Shown here: piece after piece, positions 6,152 to 7,965 of the stretch
Position numbering within the stretch: position 1 is the stretch's first letter
Layout of the letters: each line of letters begins with the position of its first letter
DNA from: Bordetella parapertussis
GTDB lineage: Bacteria > Pseudomonadota > Gammaproteobacteria > Burkholderiales > Burkholderiaceae_B
Assembly: GCA_943331855.1 (NCBI GenBank)
Contig: CALQNE010000162.1
Location: 1 to 7,965, forward strand
Length of the DNA: 7,965 bases
Reading direction: 5' to 3'
Program-made: the position numbers and the translations under genes
Notes under the pieces: generated by a model
What the model was told of the DNA's origin: nothing
What the model saw: only the letters and a program-made list of their open reading frames with translations
Database searches by the model: none

Positions 6152-7612
6152 ATGAAACTGACAGACCCTGCAATTGTTTCGCTCGCGACCGCAAAAAGCT
6201 TGCTGCTAGACCCTTGGGGTTTGTCAGAAGATGACATGGCACGTGCCATTGGCGAAATCTTCACCCATAAAGTCGATTACGCCGATTTGTATTTTCAATA
6301 TACGCGTAGCGAAGGCTGGAGCCTGGAAGAGGGCATCGTCAAAACAGGTAGTTTTTCAATTACACAAGGTGTGGGCGTGCGCGCTGTGGCCGGTGAAAAA
6401 ACGGCCTTTGCGTATTCTGACTCGCTTTCGTCTGATGCCTTGTTATCGTCAGCCCGTGCGGTGCGCAGTATTGCGCGACAGGGGGCCGGCAAAACCAAAG
6501 TACAAACAGGTGATGATCGGCGTCACGGTCAAAGCTTATATGCGCCTGTTGACCCACTGGCCACGATGAGTGCGCCTGAAAAAGTCGGGCTGCTTGAACG
6601 CATTGAAAAAATGGCGCGTGCTCGCGATCCGCATGTTGCGCAAGTGATGGCGAGCTTGGGGATGGAGTACGACGTGATCATGGTGGCGGGCAGTGATGGA
6701 CGTCTTGCCGCTGACGTGCGCCCACTGGTGCGTTTATCGCTCACGGTTGTTGTTGAAAGAAATGGTCGCCGCGAAACTGGACATGCAGGTGGTGGGGGTC
6801 GCACAGGATTAGGTTATTTCTCTGATGAAACTCTGACTCAATACGTTGAGCAGGCCGTGCATGAGGCCATGATCAATCTTGATGCGCGTGCAGCACCGGC
6901 AGGTGAGATGACCGTGGTGTTGGCGGCAGGTTGGCCCGGCATCTTGTTGCACGAAGCGGTGGGTCATGGATTAGAAGGTGATTTCAATCGCAAAGGATCT
7001 AGCGTCTTTACCGGTCGCATCGGTCAACGTGTAGCTTCTAAGGGCGTGACGGTGGTTGATGACGGCACGATTGAGGGGCGCCGTGGATCCTTGAATGTGG
7101 ATGACGAGGGCAATCCGACTCAACGTAATGTATTAATCGAAGACGGCATCTTGCGTGGTTATATGCAAGACACCTTGAATTCGCGCCTGATGAAAACCGC
7201 AGCAACGGGGAATGGGCGACGCGAGTCTTTTGCGCATCTGCCGATGCCGCGCATGACAAACACGTTTATGTTGTCAGGGTCAACGCCGCCCGAAGAAATT
7301 ATTGCGTCTGTTAAAAAAGGAATCTACGCTGCGAACTTTGGTGGCGGCCAGGTTGATATTACAAGTGGCAAGTTTGTATTTTCAACCTCTGAAGCCTACA
7401 TGATTGAGAACGGCCGCATCACTTATCCAGTTAAAGGTGCAACGCTGATTGGTAGCGGCCCTGAAGCGATGAACCGTGTCAGCATGATTGGCGACAATAT
7501 GAAACTTGACAGCGGCGTTGGTACCTGCGGCAAAGAAGGTCAGAGCGTGCCGGTTGGTGTCGGGATGCCCACGATTAAGATGGAAGGGCTCACGGTGGGC
7601 GGTACGGCATAA
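6152..7612 (+). CDS. tldD: Metalloprotease TldD
   Basis: TldD is the metal-bearing subunit of the TldD/TldE (PmbA) heterodimeric protease, a cytosolic enzyme that cleaves unfolded peptides threaded into its chamber. In E. coli it matures microcin B17 and degrades the CcdA antitoxin. The 486 residues match the family length (E. coli about 481). The zinc motif HEAVGH gives H267, E268 and H272 within [18 protein letters not shown]. The conserved metal-site cysteine is C459 in [10 protein letters not shown]. The sequence is intact with no missing key residues. The partner tldE is not in this window and is often encoded elsewhere. The short gap to the amidase implies translation from a shared mRNA; the ribosome site (TAAG) is weak, so translational coupling is plausible. 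Confidence 0.97.
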   Translation: MKLTDPAIVSLATAKSLLLDPWGLSEDDMARAIGEIFTHKVDYADLYFQYTRSEGWSLEEGIVKTGSFSITQGVGVRAVAGEKTAFAYSDSLSSDALLSSARAVRSIARQGAGKTKVQTGDDRRHGQSLYAPVDPLATMSAPEKVGLLERIEKMARARDPHVAQVMASLGMEYDVIMVAGSDGRLAADVRPLVRLSLTVVVERNGRRETGHAGGGGRTGLGYFSDETLTQYVEQAVHEAMINLDARAAPAGEMTVVLAAGWPGILLHEAVGHGLEGDFNRKGSSVFTGRIGQRVASKGVTVVDDGTIEGRRGSLNVDDEGNPTQRNVLIEDGILRGYMQDTLNSRLMKTAATGNGRRESFAHLPMPRMTNTFMLSGSTPPEEIIASVKKGIYAANFGGGQVDITSGKFVFSTSEAYMIENGRITYPVKGATLIGSGPEAMNRVSMIGDNMKLDSGVGTCGKEGQSVPVGVGMPTIKMEGLTVGGTA

Positions 7613-7680
7613 GCGCCGGCAGACCATCTGTAGTTTTGCCTCGTTAGATTGATTTAATTTTTGAAATTATTTTTTGTATC

Positions 7681-7685
7681 AGGAG
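7681..7685 (+). promoter_or_regulatory. Ribosome binding site that fixes the TTG start of aroG
   Basis: AGGAG lies 6 bases before TTG 7692. The other in-frame TTG (7674) lacks such a site, and the first in-frame ATG lies 22 codons inside the conserved protein. This supports TTG 7692 as the start. Confidence 0.75.
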
Positions 7686-7691
7686 TACGTT

Positions 7692-7965
7692 TTGTCTCAC
7701 AATACCGACGATTTGCGCATCCGCGAAATTAAAGAACTTGCGCCCCCATCGCACACAATGCGAGAGCATCCTTGCACGCCTGATGTATCGGCTACGGTCT
7801 ATCAGTCGCGTCAAGCCATCCACCGCATTCTTCACAACATGGATGATCGCTTAGTCGTCGTCATCGGGCCGTGTTCGATTCACGATACGAAGGCCGCAAT
7901 CGATTACGCGAAACGTTTGAAAGTAGAGCGCGAGCGCTTTAAAGGCGAACTGGAAGTTGTCATGC
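7692..7965 (+). CDS. aroG: 3-deoxy-7-phosphoheptulonate (DAHP) synthase, AroG type, 3' end cut by the window edge
   Basis: First enzyme of the shikimate pathway, joining phosphoenolpyruvate and erythrose 4-phosphate in the cytosol. Only the first 91 residues are present, about a quarter of the usual 350. They match the type I AroF/AroG/AroH family closely: DDLRIREIKEL (6-16), the helix with AIHRIL, and DDRLVVVIGPCSIHD (51-65), whose C61 corresponds to the metal-ligand cysteine of E. coli AroG. The N-terminal DDLRI region takes part in amino acid feedback binding in this family, but the rest of the inhibitor pocket is outside the window, so phenylalanine versus tyrosine control cannot be decided. 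The start is TTG. The 79-base gap after tldD has no clear terminator, so aroG may have its own promoter or receive read-through. Confidence 0.92.
   Translation, partial: MSHNTDDLRIREIKELAPPSHTMREHPCTPDVSATVYQSRQAIHRILHNMDDRLVVVIGPCSIHDTKAAIDYAKRLKVERERFKGELEVVM

Noticed and set aside
7613..7691. Possible terminator after tldD
   Set aside because: Only short imperfect pairings (such as CAGA-CCA-TCTG) without a following T run. Not enough to call.
7644..7835. Minus-strand open frame of 63 codons in the tldD-aroG gap
   Set aside because: It overlaps the start of aroG, whose frame is strongly conserved, and has no supporting features.

Overview
The window looks like a stretch of chromosome from a betaproteobacterium of the order Burkholderiales, with Alcaligenaceae-like features. 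The reasons are a Bug/TctC-type periplasmic binding protein with no transporter beside it, a short H-NS-family protein with the C-terminal motif common in this group, and a nitrilase-family amidase, tldD and DAHP synthase in a row. The order is inferred; the genus cannot be read from the sequence. No RNA genes, insertion sequences, CRISPR arrays or phage genes are visible, and no gap between genes exceeds 300 bases.

Layout from left to right. Positions 2-2560 on the minus strand hold most of pepN (aminopeptidase N), whose C-terminus lies beyond the left edge. A 149-base divergent gap leads to a TauD/TfdA-family dioxygenase (2710-3543, plus). A perfect 12-bp hairpin then precedes a Bug-family binding protein (3619-4611, plus). 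A probable bidirectional terminator at 4651-4679 separates this gene from a convergent H-NS-family gene (4718-5080, minus). A very A/T-rich divergent gap of about 250 bases with several palindromes and direct repeats follows. A nitrilase-superfamily amidase resembling deaminated-glutathione amidase (5328-6143, plus) and tldD (6152-7612, plus) are only 8 bases apart and are probably cotranscribed. The start of an aroG-type DAHP synthase (7692 onward, plus, TTG start) runs off the right edge.

How the genes fit together. pepN, the amidase, tldD and aroG are housekeeping functions: peptide turnover, repair of a glutathione side product, TldD/TldE proteolysis, and entry to aromatic amino acid synthesis. 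The middle block (dioxygenase, binding protein, H-NS-like protein) is more accessory in character: possible scavenging of an organosulfur or organic-acid compound next to a nucleoid-associated silencer with an A/T-rich control region. No clearly new system is seen. The points most worth checking are the repeat layout between the H-NS-like gene and the amidase, the unknown substrate of the dioxygenase, and the hairpin plus A/T-only leader in front of the binding protein.
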